Source: Beijerinckiaceae bacterium
GTDB lineage: Bacteria > Pseudomonadota > Alphaproteobacteria > Rhizobiales > Beijerinckiaceae
DNA length: 64,000 nt
Assembly (NCBI GenBank): GCA_947453205.1
Contig: CANGFT010000016.1
Span: 1 to 64,000 of the forward strand
Direction of reading: 5' to 3'
Part shown: positions 62,665-64,000 of the stretch, one piece after another
Numbering within the stretch: the stretch's first letter is position 1
How the letters are laid out: the number at the start of each line of letters is the position of its first letter
Program-made: the position numbers and the translations under genes
Notes under the pieces: generated by a model
Database searches by the model: none
Told to the model about the DNA's origin: nothing
The model's input: only the letters and a program-made list of their open reading frames with translations

Positions 62665-64000
62665 TTAGATATCCACCAGATCCTTCTCGGCGGCGAAGGC
62701 GGCGCGTTCCTGAATGAAGGTGAAGCGCGCCTCGGGCTTGTTGCCCATGAGCCTCTCGACCGAATCCGCCGTGCCCGCCTGATCCTCGGTCTTGATCTCG
62801 ACCCGCAGCAGGGTGCGCCGACGCGGGTCCATGGTCGTCTCTTTGAGCTGGGCGGGCATCATCTCGCCGAGGCCCTTGAAGCGGCTGACCTCGACCTTGC
62901 CTTTGCCCGTGAAGAAAGTGCGCATCAGTTCGGCGCGATGGGCGTCGTCGCGCGCATAGGCGATCTTCGCGCCTTGCGTGAGCTTGTAGAGCGGGGGCAC
63001 CGCCAGATAGAGGTGCCCGCCCTCGATGAGCTTCGGCATCTGGCGATAGAAGAAGGTGATGAGCAGCGAGGCGATATGGGCGCCGTCGACGTCTGCGTCG
63101 GTCATGACGATGACCTTGTCATAGCGCAGGTCCGCCTCGCGGTACTGGGATCCGCCCGCGCAGCCAAGGGCCTGCGTCAGGTCGGACAATTGCTGGTTGG
63201 CGCTGAGCTTGTCCTTCGTCGCCGAGGCGACGTTGAGGATCTTGCCGCGCAGCGGCAGGACCGCCTGATTGGCGCGGTCGCGGGCCTGTTTGGCGGAGCC
63301 GCCAGCGGAATCACCCTCGACGATAAATAATTCAGAGCCTTGTGCTGATGTATTCGAGCAGTCTGCGAGCTTTCCAGGCAGGCGCAGCTTGCGGGTCGCG
63401 GTCTTACGGGCCACGTCCTTTTCGGCGCGGCGGCGCAGGCGCTCTTCGGCGCGCTCCACCGTCCAGTCCAGCAGCTTCAGGGCCTGGGAAGGCGAGGCCG
63501 CCAGCCAATGGTCAAAGGCGTCGCGGATGGTCTGGTCGACGATGCGCGTCGCGCCGACCGACATCAGGCGGCCCTTGTTCTGCCCCTGGAACTCCGGCTC
63601 CCGGTAGAAGATCGAGATCAGCGCGGCGCAGCCGTTCATCACGTCGTCGCTGGTGACGGCTGCGAAGCGCTTGGACTGGCCGATGCGCTCCGCGTGGTCC
63701 TTGAGGGCGCGCAGCAGGGCGCTCCGCAGGCCCGCTTCATGGGCGCCGCCGTCGGGCGTGGGAATGGTGTTGCAGTAGGATTGGACGAAGCCGTCGTCCT
63801 CGCCGAGCCAGGAGACCGCCCATTCCACGGAGCCATGGCCCTCGGGCTTCTGCACCTTGCCGGTGAAGGCCTGCTCGACCACGGTCAGCTTGCCCTCGAT
63901 GTCCTGGGCCAGATAGTCCTTCAGGCCGCCGGGGAAGCGCAGCACCGCCTCCGCAGGCGTGGCTGCGTCGGAGATCAGCGAGGGCGCGCAGCGCCAGCGG
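62665..64000 (-). CDS. parE: DNA topoisomerase IV subunit B, C-terminal part (runs off the window)
   Basis: The 5' end lies beyond base 64000. The visible 445 codons cover the transducer and TOPRIM domains: [28 protein letters not shown] and the metal-binding [10 protein letters not shown]. The ParE assignment over GyrB rests on the [21 protein letters not shown] form and the short C-terminus ending [12 protein letters not shown]. Topoisomerase IV separates daughter chromosomes with ParC. The ATG-like start at 63945 is internal and is actually GTG within the reading frame. Confidence 0.93.
   Translation of the reverse strand, partial: RWRCAPSLISDAATPAEAVLRFPGGLKDYLAQDIEGKLTVVEQAFTGKVQKPEGHGSVEWAVSWLGEDDGFVQSYCNTIPTPDGGAHEAGLRSALLRALKDHAERIGQSKRFAAVTSDDVMNGCAALISIFYREPEFQGQNKGRLMSVGATRIVDQTIRDAFDHWLAASPSQALKLLDWTVERAEERLRRRAEKDVARKTATRKLRLPGKLADCSNTSAQGSELFIVEGDSAGGSAKQARDRANQAVLPLRGKILNVASATKDKLSANQQLSDLTQALGCAGGSQYREADLRYDKVIVMTDADVDGAHIASLLITFFYRQMPKLIEGGHLYLAVPPLYKLTQGAKIAYARDDAHRAELMRTFFTGKGKVEVSRFKGLGEMMPAQLKETTMDPRRRTLLRVEIKTEDQAGTADSVERLMGNKPEARFTFIQERAAFAAEKDLVDI

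Overview
The window is a GC-rich, gene-dense stretch of chromosome from an alphaproteobacterium, most likely of the order Hyphomicrobiales (Rhizobiales). The evidence is housekeeping order and protein style: peroxiredoxin / AsmA-like / tyrS / anmK; a cysteine desulfurase followed by sufBCDS-sufT-sufA; accC-accB-aroQ-DsbA-M48 peptidase; and a parE-type topoisomerase. I cannot name the genus. No phage, IS element, CRISPR array or rRNA was seen. One tRNA (Pro, TGG) is present.

Layout. 0-9.7 kb: a one-cysteine Bcp peroxiredoxin, a large AsmA-like envelope protein, tyrosyl-tRNA synthetase, a MazEF-type toxin-antitoxin pair between tyrS and anmK, two proteins of unknown function and an alpha/beta hydrolase. 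9.7-16.6 kb: a complete SUF iron-sulfur assembly operon with two cysteine desulfurases. 16.7-18.5 kb: small envelope proteins, a SPOR-tailed lytic transglycosylase and a cupin. 18.5-25.5 kb, minus strand: a catabolic/uptake module with a DapA-fold protein, 3-hydroxyanthranilate 3,4-dioxygenase, a full branched-chain-amino-acid-type ABC transporter (livK-H-M-G-F) and an arylformamidase-like hydrolase. 25.7-30.9 kb: a His-rich secreted peptide, GST, siderophore-interacting reductase, a flippase-like membrane protein, an MltB-type transglycosylase and a protein resembling 4,5-dihydroxyphthalate decarboxylase. 31.0-31.6 kb: a BrnT/BrnA toxin-antitoxin pair.

31.7-38.4 kb is a second catabolic module: Rieske dioxygenase beta and alpha subunits, a divergent Rieske ferredoxin, a second arylformamidase-like hydrolase, a zinc-free-type MDR oxidoreductase, a luciferase-like flavin oxidoreductase and an acyl-CoA dehydrogenase. 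Its substrate cannot be read from sequence. The first module points to 3-hydroxyanthranilate or a related aminophenol; the second to oxidation of an aromatic or heterocyclic acid finished through CoA thioesters.

38.4-48.9 kb: double cold-shock protein, DUF192 protein, tRNA-Pro, biotin carboxylase and carrier, AroQ, DsbA-like thioredoxin, M48 peptidase, an aminotransferase, a pair of c-type cytochromes and 3-hydroxybutyrate dehydrogenase. 49.2-57.9 kb: OpgG-type glucan protein convergent to a bicupin / sulfatase-fold transferase operon, agmatinase, ArgC, an FAH-family hydrolase and a TctC-type binding protein. 58-64 kb: two tandem NMT1-type binding proteins without permeases, an RhlE-type helicase, cytochrome b561 and the C-terminal part of ParE, which runs off the window.

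Most interesting non-coding signals: a GGCAGTC-based palindromic repeat present twice (55.9 and 59.1 kb), palindromes overlapping the promoters of both toxin-antitoxin pairs, a TGC-N3-GCA palindrome beside the -10 box of the 3-hydroxybutyrate dehydrogenase gene, and hairpins flanking livK. Genes fill nearly everything; no gene-free gap exceeds 300 bases. All family calls are by eye from sequence; no search was run.
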